DNA from: Thalassobacillus devorans
GTDB taxonomy: Bacteria > Bacillota > Bacilli > Bacillales > Halobacillaceae
NCBI RefSeq assembly: GCF_900176565.1
Contig: NZ_FXEH01000004.1
Coordinates: 62,001 to 126,000, forward strand
Direction of reading: 5' to 3'
DNA: 64,000 nucleotides
Shown here: piece by piece, positions 45,104 through 55,444 of the stretch
How the letters are laid out: each line of letters opens with the position of its first letter
Numbering within the stretch: the stretch's first letter is position 1
The notes under the pieces: generated by a model
Seen by the model: only the letters and a program-made list of their open reading frames with translations
Database searches by the model: none
Told to the model about the DNA's origin: nothing
Translations under genes and position numbers: made by a program

Positions 45104-47416
45104 ATGAACGATTTAGAGCGGAAATTGGAAAGTGCATTAAAGGAAATCACTCGGCTAAAAGATGAAAATCAAAAATTGAAAGAATTGCTGGCAAAGCATA
45201 AAATTCCTGTCTCTAACTATCAAGACAAACATGTTCAACACATGGCGAGAAGTGAAATTTTACAGAAACGCATCACTATCTTCAGAAGACTGTTTAAAGG
45301 ACGGACTGAGGTATATGCGGTGCGTTGGGAGGGCAATGGAAAGTCAAACTATGTGCCGGCCCGTAAATATGAACCCAAAAAAATATATAAAGAGCGTGAT
45401 TTGCTGCCACTAACGGACAATGTCATTGAGGATCACTTGCGTGGCAATAAAACTATTGGAATCTATCCTTTATTAAAAGATGAAACGTGCTGGTTTTTGG
45501 CCGTTGATTTTGATAAAAAAGACTGGCAAAAGGACGCTCTCACGTTCATTGGTGTTTGTAACGATGTAGGTGTGCCTGCAAGCGTGGAAATTTCCAGATC
45601 TGGAGATGGTTGCCATGTCTGGATCTTTTTCAGTGATAAAATGGAGGCTAAAACTGCTCGTAGATTAGGGAATCTTCTTATGAACCTGACCCTGGAAAAG
45701 CGATACGAGACAGGTGTTGATTCGTTTGATCGGTTTTTTTCCAAATCAAGATACAATGCCAAAAGGAGGTTTTGGAAACCTGATCGCTCTACCTTTGCAG
45801 AAATTCCCCAGGAAAAATGGTTATAGTGTCTTTGTTAATAAAAAATTCGAGCCATATATTGATCAATGGACGTATCTGGAGTCTGTAAAAAGAATCAGTA
45901 AAAAAACGGTTGAATCAATTCTGTTAAAGCACAATAATTCGAGCAGTTACACTGTGAAAAGTGAACCAACATCATATGATATAAATATACCTTCTGAAAT
46001 AACCATCATAAGAAAAAACGGCATACATATTCCCAAAAATAAGCTTCCATCAAATATTTTGAACGAGTTAATAAAGCTCGCTGTCATCAATAACCCTGAA
46101 TTTTATAAAGCACAATCCAAAAGATTGTCTACACACAGGATACCTAGAAAAATTGACTGTAGTTATGAGATGGATGACTCGGTGGTTATCCCGCACGGCT
46201 GTTTGGGAGATATAAAAGCTATATTATCTAGGAACAAAATTACCTTCTACATCGATGATCAAACAAAGGTAGCAGTCACAATTTTCATTTTCGTGGGAGT
46301 CTTCTGCCGAAACAAAATGAAGCGGTCTACGCTATGAAGATAAGTAGTTGTGGTGTCCTATCAGCGGCAACTGGGTTTGGTAAAACTGTTGTGGCGGCAG
46401 CGCTGATTGCAGAGAGAAATATCAACACGTTAATCCTCGTGCATACCAAGCAGCTACTTACCCAGTGGAAAGAAAGTTTGCAGTCCTTTCTTAACTTGGA
46501 TGGAAATCAGATTGGTCAAATAGGTGGAGGTAAAAAGAAACCGACAGGTAAAGTGGACATTGCTAAGATTCAAACTTTGATTAGATCAGAGGATATGCGC
46601 GAAAAAGCCAAAGGCTATGGACAGGTGATTGTCGGTGAATGCCACCATATTTCAGCGGTAGGTTTCGAAAAAGTACTAAGGGAAGTAGAGGCTGCTTACA
46701 TTCACGGACTAACTGCAACCCTAACTAGAAAAGACGGGCTGCAAAAGATAGTTGCTATGCAATGTGGGGAAATATGTTATAAAGTTACTGCCAAAAGCCA
46801 GGCAAAACTCCATCCGTTTGACCATGTGCTTATTCCCCGGTTTACTAGTTTTAAAAATAACGATGACAGCATTCAGAAGGTTTATACAAATTTAGCTATT
46901 AATGAAAAATGGAACAAGCTGATATTCAATGATGTATTAAGAGAACTTGAGAATAATGCGAATCCAATTATTTTGACAGAGCGGATCGAACATGTGCATG
47001 AATTGGAAAAGCTCTTTAAAGGATTTGCTAAGAATATAATTGTGTTAACAGGCAAGCTGAGTAAGCAAGAAGAGAAAGACCGATTAAAACTAATAGAAAG
47101 TCTTTCAGATAATGAAGAGAGGCTTATCATTGCCACCGGAAAGTATATCGGAGAAGGATTTGACAATGCTAGGCTGGACACTCTGTTTCTTGCCATGCCA
47201 ATCGCCTGGAAAGGCACGCTCCAGCAATATGTCGGTAGATTACATCGCGTTCATACAGATAAGAATGTTGTAAAAGTATACGATTATGTTGATTATCAGG
47301 TTCCCGAGTTGAAGAACATGTATGAAAAGCGCATGCAGGGATATAAATCGATGGGTTATAAAGTTCAAGGTGGTGGTGATGAAAATAGCAGCGGGCAACA
47401 GATGAAGTTATTTTGA
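45104..47416 (+). pseudogene. TOTE-type primase-helicase, two frameshifts
   Basis: Joined over two shifts, this encodes an N-terminal coiled coil and an archaeo-eukaryotic primase domain (CWFLAVDFDKKDW with catalytic aspartates; SRSGDGCHVWIFF). A linker follows, then a superfamily 2 helicase (SAATGFGKTVVAAALIAERN; LILVHTKQLLTQWKESL; IIATGKYIGEGFDNARLDTL; QYVGRLHRVH). One extra T near 45738 and a second shift near 46280 break the frame. In the helicase, motif II reads VIVGECHHIS, with Gly where Asp is needed. TOTE conflict-system proteins are thought to act against foreign nucleic acids. This copy should be dead. Confidence 0.82.
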
Positions 47417-47436
47417 TAGAATATATTGTGGGTGGG

Positions 47437-47574
47437 ATGAATATTTAAAATGAAATTCAAAATCCCTCGATCTCTCCTTTTAAATGGAATGAACTGATTA
47501 AGCAAATCGAAGAGTCTACCATTCTTTTCAAAAGATTAAAACATTCCTTAATTAGTATTGAAAAGAAATTATAG
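47437..47574 (+). pseudogene. Short decayed frame after the helicase
   Basis: ATG 47437, after GTGGGTGGG, is stopped at codon 4 by TAA. The same frame then reads NPSISPFKWNELIKQIEEST to 47574. It may be the remains of a small downstream gene. Confidence 0.25.
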
Positions 47575-47636
47575 CCCTTTAGTGAATAAAAGAGTTACGA
47601 TAAAATAATAAAAAAGTATAAGAAAGGAAATCATTT

Positions 47637-47888
47637 ATGGTACCTATTTCTATAGACTCCTACGTGAATAAGCATTGTAAGAGTAATCCTGGTGAAGAAC
47701 CAAACAAATTAAAGAAAAGGCTTAAAGAGGCGGTTAATAATAAGAAAAATGGGGCGAGCTGCTTCAACTGTGGTCAGGAAATTTGGGCTATTGGTAGTGC
47801 AATTGCTTACCAGGGGTGTTTTTCTTGTATAACTGGGGAAGCGGATGGCTCAGAAGATTATGAGATCGACGAAGTGTGTTGGTCATAA
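47637..47888 (+). CDS. Small cysteine-rich, possible zinc-binding protein
   Basis: This 83-residue protein has one CFNC pair and a second pair CFSC about 20 residues later, which suggests a zinc ribbon, followed by an acidic tail (EADGSEDYEIDEVCW). AGAAAGGAAA lies before ATG. The family is not recognised. It lies between the broken TOTE gene and the right-hand flanking repeat, so it may be part of the same island. Confidence 0.5.
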   Translation: MVPISIDSYVNKHCKSNPGEEPNKLKKRLKEAVNNKKNGASCFNCGQEIWAIGSAIAYQGCFSCITGEADGSEDYEIDEVCWS

Positions 47889-48109
47889 AATAAAATTCTT
47901 ATTTTTTTCTGAAAAATAATTTTACCGCCTATTCAAAAACTGCACAATTCAAAAGTATTGAATTGCGTCTATTATTCCACTATAGAGGACTGGATTATGA
48001 CTGGATACTGTTCATAAAGTATTAAAACTTATTGTGGTTTATAAACTAACTTTACGATTGAAACCTTGCTATAACAAGGTTCTGTGGGTCTTATTATTGT
48101 CCTATTAAA

Positions 48110-48240
48110 TAGCCGAGTGAATGGGCGGCATGATGTAATCAACCGTCCTAACCCCTTGGTAAATAAATACTTTTAGTTTGTATGCCAATAAATGCTAATA
48201 TAAGGGCTTCTTAAGAGTTAATATAACTCCTAAGAAGCCC
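48110..48240 (+). repeat. Flanking repeat, right: MGGMM-stop tail plus terminator
   Basis: ATGGGCGGCATGATGT at 48121-48136 and a hairpin GGGCTTCTTAAGAG / complement at 48204-48240, in the same order as at 43626-43766. The rest of 47889-48571 shows no gene. Half of a GGGGGTCAGGCACTTTT repeat is at 48424-48440. Confidence 0.45.
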
Positions 48241-48571
48241 TTTTTGTTTATAATTTATTCTTTTCGATACCTCAAAAACTTCACAATCTCCATCATAATC
48301 ACAGCTCCAAGAGCGAGGGAGTCGCAATCATTATTATTCATCGGTGTGTTTGCCTGTTCCCCATTACTAATTGGAAAAGCCCTCTAAAAGGCCAGCTTGT
48401 TAAGTTTTGTGTCTACCGAGGTGGGGGTCAGGCACTTTTAAAAAATTGCACTAAAAGTACGGCGAATAAAAGTTATTACAATGCGAATGGGATTATCTCA
48501 TGTATAGTTAAAGTATAATGTAATGCAGGAAGAATGGACGCAGGCCAAATATAACCAGAGGGGGAAATAGA

Positions 48572-49423
48572 ATGCGAAGGATAATCTTATCGACAGAAAG
48601 CGGTGCCGACTTACCGGGTGATTTAGCTGAAAAGTACGAGGTTCAAGTAGTTCCCATGCACATTATTATGGATGGAAAAGATTATTTAGACGGTTCTTTG
48701 CCAGTCGAGGATATTTATGACTACTACAGGCGTACGAAGAAAATACCCTCTACTACCGCCACCAATACTCATGAGTATCAGGAGTTTTTTGCAACTATAA
48801 GAGATAATTTCCCAGATTGCATCATTATCCATATTGGTTATACATCAAAAGCATCTTCTTCTTTTCAAAATGCGGTAATTGCTGCAGAAGAATATGAAGA
48901 CATTTTTCTCATTGATGCGCTGAACGTTACTGGCGGGTTAGCTGCAATTGTATTGTATGCGGCTGAGTTATTAGAAAAAGAACCTGGCATTGAACCAGAA
49001 CACTTTGTTGAAAAGATAAAGGCAATTGTTCCTAAATCAAGGCTGGCTTTCATCCCAGGTATCCTGGAGTTTCTTAAAGCGGGAGGACGGGTAAGCAATA
49101 TGGCTTCTCTGATAGGAGCTCTGTTGAAAATAAAGCCATGCATAGAGTTGAAAGATGGAAAGCTTATGTCTACAAAGAAGTACCGCGGGAAAATGGGTAC
49201 TGCTACTGAAAAACTCTTTCACGATTATTTAAATGAATATAACATCGATCGACAGCAGCTTTATTTTATCTACTCAATCGGACTCGATGAAAGGATCAAG
49301 ACGCGGATGGAGGAGGTTGCTAAAGCAAACGGATTCCAATATATAAGGTGGATCCAAGCGGGAGGTATGATTTCTACCCATTCTGGCCCCGGGGGATTTG
49401 GGGTAGCAGGAGTAGAGCAATAG
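48572..49423 (+). CDS. DegV-family fatty-acid-binding protein
   Basis: The 283-residue protein has the DegV pattern: LSTESGADLPGDLAEKYEVQ and VPMHIIMDG at the start, TTATNTHEYQEFF, then HIGYTSKASSSFQNAVIAAE, and FLKAGGRVSNMASLIGALL in the second domain. DegV/FakB proteins hold a fatty acid for phosphorylation by FakA. Residues in TSKASS line the head-group site. GAGGGGGAAAT precedes ATG. It is a single gene with a bidirectional terminator behind it. Confidence 0.9.
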   Translation: MRRIILSTESGADLPGDLAEKYEVQVVPMHIIMDGKDYLDGSLPVEDIYDYYRRTKKIPSTTATNTHEYQEFFATIRDNFPDCIIIHIGYTSKASSSFQNAVIAAEEYEDIFLIDALNVTGGLAAIVLYAAELLEKEPGIEPEHFVEKIKAIVPKSRLAFIPGILEFLKAGGRVSNMASLIGALLKIKPCIELKDGKLMSTKKYRGKMGTATEKLFHDYLNEYNIDRQQLYFIYSIGLDERIKTRMEEVAKANGFQYIRWIQAGGMISTHSGPGGFGVAGVEQ

Positions 49424-49460
49424 TTTTGAAGTGAAGTTAGCTTTCCTTCTACTATAAAAG

Positions 49461-49516
49461 AAAGTGCCTGATCACCACTCTGCTAAAGTGATAACGCAGT
49501 GGGGGTCAGGCACTTT
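49461..49516. terminator. REP-like palindromic terminator between degV and the SDR gene
   Basis: AAAGTGCCTGATC...and its complement GGGGTCAGGCACTTT form a long hairpin. Related elements occur at 48424 (half), 56285 and 62814, a common repeat type in Bacillaceae. Confidence 0.75.
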
Positions 49517-49526
49517 CAAAAAGCAA

Positions 49527-50312
49527 TTATATTTTCGCTTCCCAATTCTTCTTTTCTTCCTCTTTCATCATATCTTCAGCCTCCTGAGGATAGGCTGTTC
49601 GGTAAGCATGATGATCGGATTCGATCACCTCTACCATTTTATCGATCATATCCTGTGGATCGTATTGATCGTCTAGTATTTTCTCCGTTTCAGCAATCGA
49701 TTCTCTTGGTGTGAAGTTTTTGTTTTCATCGTACCATTTATGCTTTTCTTCAAACATACGGTCATTAAAGCCGGTTTCAAATGGTCCAGGGTTAATCGTA
49801 GCTACCTGGACATTAAACTCTTCAAGCTCGGCTTTCATGGTTTTCGCTAGCGCTTCGACTGCATGCTTAGAAGCTACATAAGGACCAAGGTACGGCATAC
49901 CGACAATCCCTACAATTGAGCTCAAAAACACAATTTTTCCTGCTTTCTTTTCTACGAATTTCTTAGCTGCAATTTGAGCGTTTTCCAGTGTACTGAATAC
50001 ATTTGTTTCAAATATATCCCGGACACGATCTACTGGAACCTCCGCAATGGGCCCGCCTTCACCAATAGCTGCATTGGCTACGAAAATATCATAATCGTAC
50101 TCCTTAATTAACTCCTGATCACGCTTATTTTTAATGTCTAATTTAATTACCTCTAATTCTACCCCAGCTTCTGAAGCTGCCTCTCTTAAACTAGTAATTT
50201 GGGTGATAATCTCAACCGCTGCAATCACGTGATGGCCTTTTTTAGCTAATCCGATTGCTGTGCCTTTACCTAAACCGCTTCCTGCACCAGTGATGAAAAT
50301 TGTTTTACTCAT
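49527..50312 (-). CDS. SDR-family oxidoreductase
   Basis: The 261-residue protein is a classical short-chain dehydrogenase: cofactor motif FITGAGSGLGKGTAIGLA, VANAAIGEGG (NAG-like), catalytic Ser in VFLSSIVGIVG and YVASKHAVEALAKTMK with Tyr and Lys. NAD(P)(H)-dependent reduction or oxidation of a carbonyl/alcohol; the substrate is not predictable. The C-terminal tail is acidic (AEDMMKEEEKKNWE). RBS GGAGG. It is divergent from the aromatic-acid transporter gene, with 334 bases between. Confidence 0.88.
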   Translation of the reverse strand: MSKTIFITGAGSGLGKGTAIGLAKKGHHVIAAVEIITQITSLREAASEAGVELEVIKLDIKNKRDQELIKEYDYDIFVANAAIGEGGPIAEVPVDRVRDIFETNVFSTLENAQIAAKKFVEKKAGKIVFLSSIVGIVGMPYLGPYVASKHAVEALAKTMKAELEEFNVQVATINPGPFETGFNDRMFEEKHKWYDENKNFTPRESIAETEKILDDQYDPQDMIDKMVEVIESDHHAYRTAYPQEAEDMMKEEEKKNWEAKI

Positions 50313-50479
50313 ATTTTATTTCCTCCCTTCCTATGTCAGAGAAGTTCCCTCTTGTCCCTTTGTTAAAACTTCCCATAAGGTGTAGTGACGTCATCTTTTT
50401 AAGCTTTCTATACCATCAGTAAATTAGTTCTCTATTAATTGATTGTATTTTCTAAATTATTTAAATTTTTTCAATTTTT

Positions 50480-50505
50480 GTTGCGTATAGAGAAATCTCA
50501 ATCTT
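50480..50505 (+). promoter_or_regulatory. Candidate IclR box upstream of the MFS/benE genes
   Basis: GTTGCGTATAGAGAAATCTC followed by AATCTT matches 63833-63858 at about 21 of 26 bases. The second copy lies beside the IclR gene. It probably marks a shared operator. Confidence 0.5.
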
Positions 50506-50652
50506 ATCTTATACATTACATGCCCATATAATAGGTTTACTGAAAGGAAGGATGGAGGTGATCCCTATTATTAAAGAAGGATAATTATTGTTTTTCAAAA
50601 TGATACTACTTGAAAAATTTTAAAAATCTTTTAAGGGAAAGAGGAGATGTGT

Positions 50653-52032
50653 ATGGCAAAAGTAAATCCAGATCAAATTATTGCTGAAAGTAAATTTAAC
50701 CGCTTACATTTAAGTTTATTTTTATGGAGTTTCTTGATCATTTTATTCGATGGATATGATTTAGCTGTTTATGGGACAGCTTTACCACTCATAATGGAAG
50801 ATTGGGGTTTAAATGCCGTTGAAGCAGGATCAATAGCAAGTTATGGTCTCTTCGGCATGGTATTTGGCGCCATTATCTTTGGCATACTGGCGGACCGTAT
50901 TGGAAGAAAGAAAGTTATTATTATCAACGTACTTCTATTTAGCTTATTCACTCTACTTTGTGGTTTGGCAAACTCAGCAGTGACTTTTTCTATCTATCGT
51001 TTTATCGCAGGATTAGGACTTGGAGGCATTATGCCGAATATTGCCGCTCTAGTTTCGGATTACGCTCCTAGAAAAATGAAAATTAAATTAGTATCTTATA
51101 CATTAGTCAGCTTTGCCATCGGTGGAGCGCTTGCACCGACTGTTGGAGTTCTTTTAATTGAGGGATTTGGATGGCGGTCTGTGTTTATTGTTGCGGGATT
51201 ACCGCTTTTAGCTATTCCTTTTATGATGAAACAACTACCGGAATCTTCTAAATATCTTATCCGTACTGATAAAAAAGAAGAACTATTTTCCACGCTTGCC
51301 AAAGTAAGTCCTGGTTCAACATTCAAGATGACTGATGAAATTGAGGAAGTAAAAGTAACACAAACAAAAGTACCTGTTGCGGGACTATTCAAGGAGAATC
51401 GTGCTTTCAGAACTATCGGTTTCTGGATAGCATTCTTCTGTGCCCTCTTAATGGTATATGGATTAAATACTTGGTTACCGAAGCTAATGATCGAAACGGG
51501 TTACGGATTAAATTCAAGTTTAGGTTTCCTGATTGCCCTTCAAGGCGGAGCTATTATCGGGATTCTTGCTCTTAGTAGTCTTTGTGAAGAATATGGTTCT
51601 AAAAAGGTTATTATGGCCTCTTATATTTCCGGAGCCATTGCTTTAGCTTTACTAGGGTTTGGCGGGAGTACATTTTATATCTTCATATTAGTGGCAATTG
51701 CGGGTGCTGCTACAACAGGTGCTCAAGTTTTAATTCAAGCTTATGTTACATCGTTCTACCCTTCAGAAATGAAATCAACAGGTTTAGGGGTGGCTTCAGG
51801 AATTGGTCGATTCGGCGGTATGACTGGACCGATTTTAGGAGGGTTCTTGTTGACATTAGCTCTACCTGAATTCATGAATTTCCTCGTATTTTCCATTGTT
51901 AGTATTGTGGCTGCAATCGGGTTATCATTGATTGCTGATAAATATTCAGCTTCTAATATAAAGGAGCAAGCGACTAGTCAGAATACTGGTCTACCCAGTA
52001 AAGGTGATATACGTGAAAAAGGGATCTGCTAA
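50653..52032 (+). CDS. MFS aromatic acid:H+ symporter (AAHS/BenK-like)
   Basis: This protein of about 459 residues has 12 membrane helices. FLIILFDGYDLAVYGTALPLIM in helix 1 is the AAHS hallmark DGxD, and GILADRIGRKKV fills the loop between helices 2 and 3. AAHS members import benzoate, protocatechuate or hydroxybenzoates with protons. ATG 50653 has AGAGGAG at proper spacing; the ATG at 50647 abuts it. The next gene, 84 bases on, is benE, so both may serve uptake of the same aromatic acids. Confidence 0.88.
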   Translation: MAKVNPDQIIAESKFNRLHLSLFLWSFLIILFDGYDLAVYGTALPLIMEDWGLNAVEAGSIASYGLFGMVFGAIIFGILADRIGRKKVIIINVLLFSLFTLLCGLANSAVTFSIYRFIAGLGLGGIMPNIAALVSDYAPRKMKIKLVSYTLVSFAIGGALAPTVGVLLIEGFGWRSVFIVAGLPLLAIPFMMKQLPESSKYLIRTDKKEELFSTLAKVSPGSTFKMTDEIEEVKVTQTKVPVAGLFKENRAFRTIGFWIAFFCALLMVYGLNTWLPKLMIETGYGLNSSLGFLIALQGGAIIGILALSSLCEEYGSKKVIMASYISGAIALALLGFGGSTFYIFILVAIAGAATTGAQVLIQAYVTSFYPSEMKSTGLGVASGIGRFGGMTGPILGGFLLTLALPEFMNFLVFSIVSIVAAIGLSLIADKYSASNIKEQATSQNTGLPSKGDIREKGIC

Positions 52033-52115
52033 TTTCCGCTCAGATGGGTTACGTAACTTCTTGAACATCTTCTTCAAGACTGACACTTATTAGGCATTAT
52101 TAGAAAGGAGATTAT

Positions 52116-53369
52116 ATGGAAGAGAATCGTTTTCCGACAAATCTAAAAGAACTACCTCAGAATTTGAACATTAATGCCATTAGTTCGGGTTTAGTCGCAG
52201 CCATTTTTGGATGCACTGGGCCTGCATTAATTATCATCGGAGCGGCAACGAATGGTGGATTAACGTATACACAAGCGATCAGCTGGATTTTTGCTGTTTA
52301 TTTTTTTAGTGGATTACTCGGCATATTTATTGCATTAAAGTATCGCCAGCCTATTTCCGTAGCCCATACAATCGCTGGCGCTGTACTAATGGCGGGGTCG
52401 TTAAATCACTTTTCTATCCATGAAGCGGTGGGAGCATATATCATTGCAAATATTCTTGTTATCCTCCTTGGTTCTACCGGATTAATTGAAAAGGTACTGA
52501 AATGGATCCCTCTTCCGATTGTTATGGGAATGATTGTTGGTGTGATGATCCAATTTGCGATAGACATGATTACATCGATAACTCTCGCACCGTTACTCGC
52601 AGGCTCAGCGATCCTCGCGTTTTTACTTTCATTACGATACCTTAGAAAGGTTCCACCTGTATTGTCTGCGTTAATCGTTTCGGTAGTTGTGGCGATCTTT
52701 ACAAATGCTTTTGAATATCCAGCTGCTCAGCGTATGTTTGTGCTTCCAGAACTTGTGATGCCCGCATTTAGTTGGGAGGCGATTGTGTCGATTAGTATTC
52801 CACCGACACTCTTGATTATCTGTGCGGAAAATGCTCAAGCGACAGGGATACTACTGGCTCAAGGTTATAAACCGCCAACAACGGGCATGGCTGTATATGG
52901 TTCTTCGGTTGGACTTTTCGCTTCTCTGTTTGGGGGGCATGCAATCAGCATCGCCGGACCAATGACGGCCATCTGTTCCGCAGACGAAGTCGGTAAAAAA
53001 GATAGCCGCTATGCAGCATCGGTCATGAACGGCGTGTTCTTCGCAAGCTTTGGCTTATTTGCAGCGGTCGTTGTTCCATTTGTCACTGCCATGCCGAGTG
53101 TCATCGTTACGGTCATTGCCGGCCTGGCTATGCTAAGGGTTCTCATCAACTCACTGAAAACAGCGTTCTCAGATACTAAGTTTCAAATGGGTGCATTTTT
53201 TGCCTTAATCATCGGAATGTCAGGCGTAAACTTCTTCAAAATCGGTGCACCATTGTGGGCCATTATCGGAAGTCTGTTTGTCTCCTTACTCGTTGAAAAA
53301 AATCACTTCGCATTTAGTAAAAAGAAAGAAGTCAAAGTGAGAAAAGAAAGAATAGAAACTAGTGCTTAA
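52116..53369 (+). CDS. benE: BenE-family benzoate transporter
   Basis: The 417-residue protein has about 12 membrane helices of the BenE/UraA-like fold. Marks are FGCTGPALIIIGAATNGG near residue 30, RQPISVAHTIAGAVLMAG, and GLFASLFGGHAISIAGPMTA. BenE proteins import benzoate with a proton. AAAGGAG precedes ATG. It follows the AAHS transporter in the same direction and probably in one transcript. Confidence 0.9.
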   Translation: MEENRFPTNLKELPQNLNINAISSGLVAAIFGCTGPALIIIGAATNGGLTYTQAISWIFAVYFFSGLLGIFIALKYRQPISVAHTIAGAVLMAGSLNHFSIHEAVGAYIIANILVILLGSTGLIEKVLKWIPLPIVMGMIVGVMIQFAIDMITSITLAPLLAGSAILAFLLSLRYLRKVPPVLSALIVSVVVAIFTNAFEYPAAQRMFVLPELVMPAFSWEAIVSISIPPTLLIICAENAQATGILLAQGYKPPTTGMAVYGSSVGLFASLFGGHAISIAGPMTAICSADEVGKKDSRYAASVMNGVFFASFGLFAAVVVPFVTAMPSVIVTVIAGLAMLRVLINSLKTAFSDTKFQMGAFFALIIGMSGVNFFKIGAPLWAIIGSLFVSLLVEKNHFAFSKKKEVKVRKERIETSA

Positions 53370-53546
53370 TGATACACAATGGTACCAGGTTTATCGAAAG
53401 CTGCTTTTTAGTACACGGGAAACTCTAATAAGAGTCTGGGACATAACTAGCCGAAAATAGTAAAAAAAGGGTTCCGATTATCGAATTTTGATGACCGGAA
53501 CCTTTTTTACTGAGTCAATCTCATAATTGGTTAGACGGTTTCCGTT

Positions 53547-55109
53547 TCAGGCCGTGTACTTTCTCAAGTTCACGGCCAAAAAGGCAAAACCTAATTCATT
53601 TTCAACGTTATCGCTGCCCCTAACGGACATGCGAGTGAAACGCAAATTAGCCTTCAGAAATCCAAAAACTGGCTCTACATCTACTTTGCGTCTGCCGTAG
53701 AGTTCGCCGGTTTTCTCATCCGAAAGCTTCTCTCTCACCGTATTTTTTTGTTGCTCCCACTTTTCATTATAATAGATTTTTCGATTGTTCCCTTCTTTTG
53801 CCTTCGTGCACTGGGAACGGAGCGGACATCCCGTACAATCTTCGCTCTCGTACACTTTGAACTCCCGAGTATAACCGTTTCGATCGGTTTTCTGGGATCG
53901 GTAACGGAACGTCACTTGTTTTCCGTTAGGACACGTATAGGAATCTTCTTCTTCATTGTATGACCAATTCGCGGAGTGGAAGGCATTTTTTTGAAAGCTC
54001 TTCGTCTTCTCTTTACGATAAGAGTTGTATGTAATCAGAGGCTCACGCTCCCGGTTTTCCAGGACATCTTCATAATTTTCTTCACTCCCATAGCCCCCAT
54101 CGGCGACGATGTAGTTCGGAAGTTCAAAGTAATCCTGTTCGATCCGATCAAGGAAAGGACCGAAGGTACGCATATCCGTGGGGTTCGGAAAAATATCATA
54201 AGCGAGGGCGTATTGACCTTCCGTCGCAACTTGGATATTATAGCCGGCTTTCAATTGCCCATTCTTCATATAATCATCTTTCATCCGCATAAATGTCGCA
54301 TCGTGGTCTGTCTTCGAATAACTATTCCTTTTCCCGAAGATTTCCATGTCGTTCGCATATTTTTGCTTGCGCGCCGCAAAGTCTCTGAACTGTTTCCTGG
54401 CCTGATTCGGTTCTTTGCGTTCGGAACGAATTTGTTTTCGTTCACTTGTGTCTTCGCTTTCTTCAATTTTCCGGTTCAAGTCTTCGACTTTTTCATCTAA
54501 TGTTTCGGCTATATCAGAAAGTTCGTCGACCGATAATTCCTCCGGATTTTCCCTTTCTATTTCAGGGATGATTTCCTTTTCCACTAATTCATCATACATT
54601 TGGTTGGACTTTTCTATTAGCTTGTCGCTGTAGTTTTCGACGGCCTTACGCCAGACGAACGTAAACTTGTTGGCGTTTGCTTCTATCTTGGTTCCATCAA
54701 TAAAAATAGCTTCCGCATCAATGATATCTTCTTGAACCAGTCGGGAACGAAACTGGACAAAGCTCTGGCGAAGAAGATCTTTGACGGCGGGGTGGACACG
54801 GAACCGATTAATGGTTCGATAGCTGGGCTCATAACCTTGAGCCAGCCACATCATACGCACACTATCCTTGAGTAGCCCTTCGATTTTTCTTCCAGAGAAC
54901 ACGGATTGGGTGTAGGCGCATAAAATGACCTTCATCATCATGCGTGGGTGATACGCCGGGCATCCCGTGTCACGCAGGAATGCTGAAAAGGCTTCATCCG
55001 GAATACTTTCCACCAACTCATGCACGGCATAGGCGATATCATTATCTTGAAGTTTCATTTCCACATCCATAGGCAAGATTACTTGGTTCATGTTATACTG
55101 TTTAAACAT
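53547..55109 (-). CDS. IS1182-family transposase
   Basis: The 520-residue protein shows the IS1182 pattern: an N-terminal domain with HELVESIPDEAF and YHPRMMMKVILCAY, then YRTINRFRVHP. The DDE core carries IFIDGTKIEANANKFTF (first D), YIVADGGYGSEENYE (second D) and RRKVDVEPVFGFLKANL (E). A four-cysteine cluster near the C-terminus (CPNGKQ, CTGCPLRSQC) may bind zinc. The frame is intact. ATG 55109 is preceded by GGAGGTGTCC. Confidence 0.92.
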   Translation of the reverse strand: MFKQYNMNQVILPMDVEMKLQDNDIAYAVHELVESIPDEAFSAFLRDTGCPAYHPRMMMKVILCAYTQSVFSGRKIEGLLKDSVRMMWLAQGYEPSYRTINRFRVHPAVKDLLRQSFVQFRSRLVQEDIIDAEAIFIDGTKIEANANKFTFVWRKAVENYSDKLIEKSNQMYDELVEKEIIPEIERENPEELSVDELSDIAETLDEKVEDLNRKIEESEDTSERKQIRSERKEPNQARKQFRDFAARKQKYANDMEIFGKRNSYSKTDHDATFMRMKDDYMKNGQLKAGYNIQVATEGQYALAYDIFPNPTDMRTFGPFLDRIEQDYFELPNYIVADGGYGSEENYEDVLENREREPLITYNSYRKEKTKSFQKNAFHSANWSYNEEEDSYTCPNGKQVTFRYRSQKTDRNGYTREFKVYESEDCTGCPLRSQCTKAKEGNNRKIYYNEKWEQQKNTVREKLSDEKTGELYGRRKVDVEPVFGFLKANLRFTRMSVRGSDNVENELGFAFLAVNLRKYTA

Positions 55110-55201
55110 AAGGACACCTCCGATGGTTGTTGTGTGGTAACTTTAATTTTATCAGAGGTTGTCCTTATTTTCTTTATTGAAAATAAAAGAAAACCATAAA
55201 A

Positions 55202-55238
55202 AAGTGGTCGGCATCATGTTGATGCCGACCACTTTCCG
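55202..55238. terminator. Strong hairpin inside the IS1182 end
   Basis: AAAGTGGTCGGCATCA pairs with its complement over a short loop. It would stop read-through into the transposase from the flank. Confidence 0.6.
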
Positions 55239-55444
55239 TTTAATTTACTGGGTTTTGTCCCAGCCTCTTTTTTAGTACTGCTTTTGCATGGTGGGTGATG
55301 ATCGTAAGACATCAGAATAAATTCGTGTTATACAAATTTAAAAAGAAAGGTTGGCAAGAAATAGTGAGTTGTGTAAAATAAAACACGTACATTATAAGTG
55401 TGGTTTTTTTAAATGTTCGTATTTAGGGTGGGAGGAGTAATAAC

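Larger units (their letters stand above)
53432..55267 (-). mobile_element. IS1182-family insertion sequence
   Basis: The ends are related: GAGTCTGGGACATAAC on the left, and on the right, read inward, GAGGCTGGGACAAAACCC. A terminator hairpin stands behind the transposase (53469-53507) and another strong hairpin before it (55202-55238). TTTTTAGTAC occurs just outside both ends (53405, 55269), so the exact ends and target duplication are uncertain. Confidence 0.75.

Noticed and set aside
53976-54500. Plus-strand frame of 174 codons
   Set aside because: Antisense to the IS1182 transposase.
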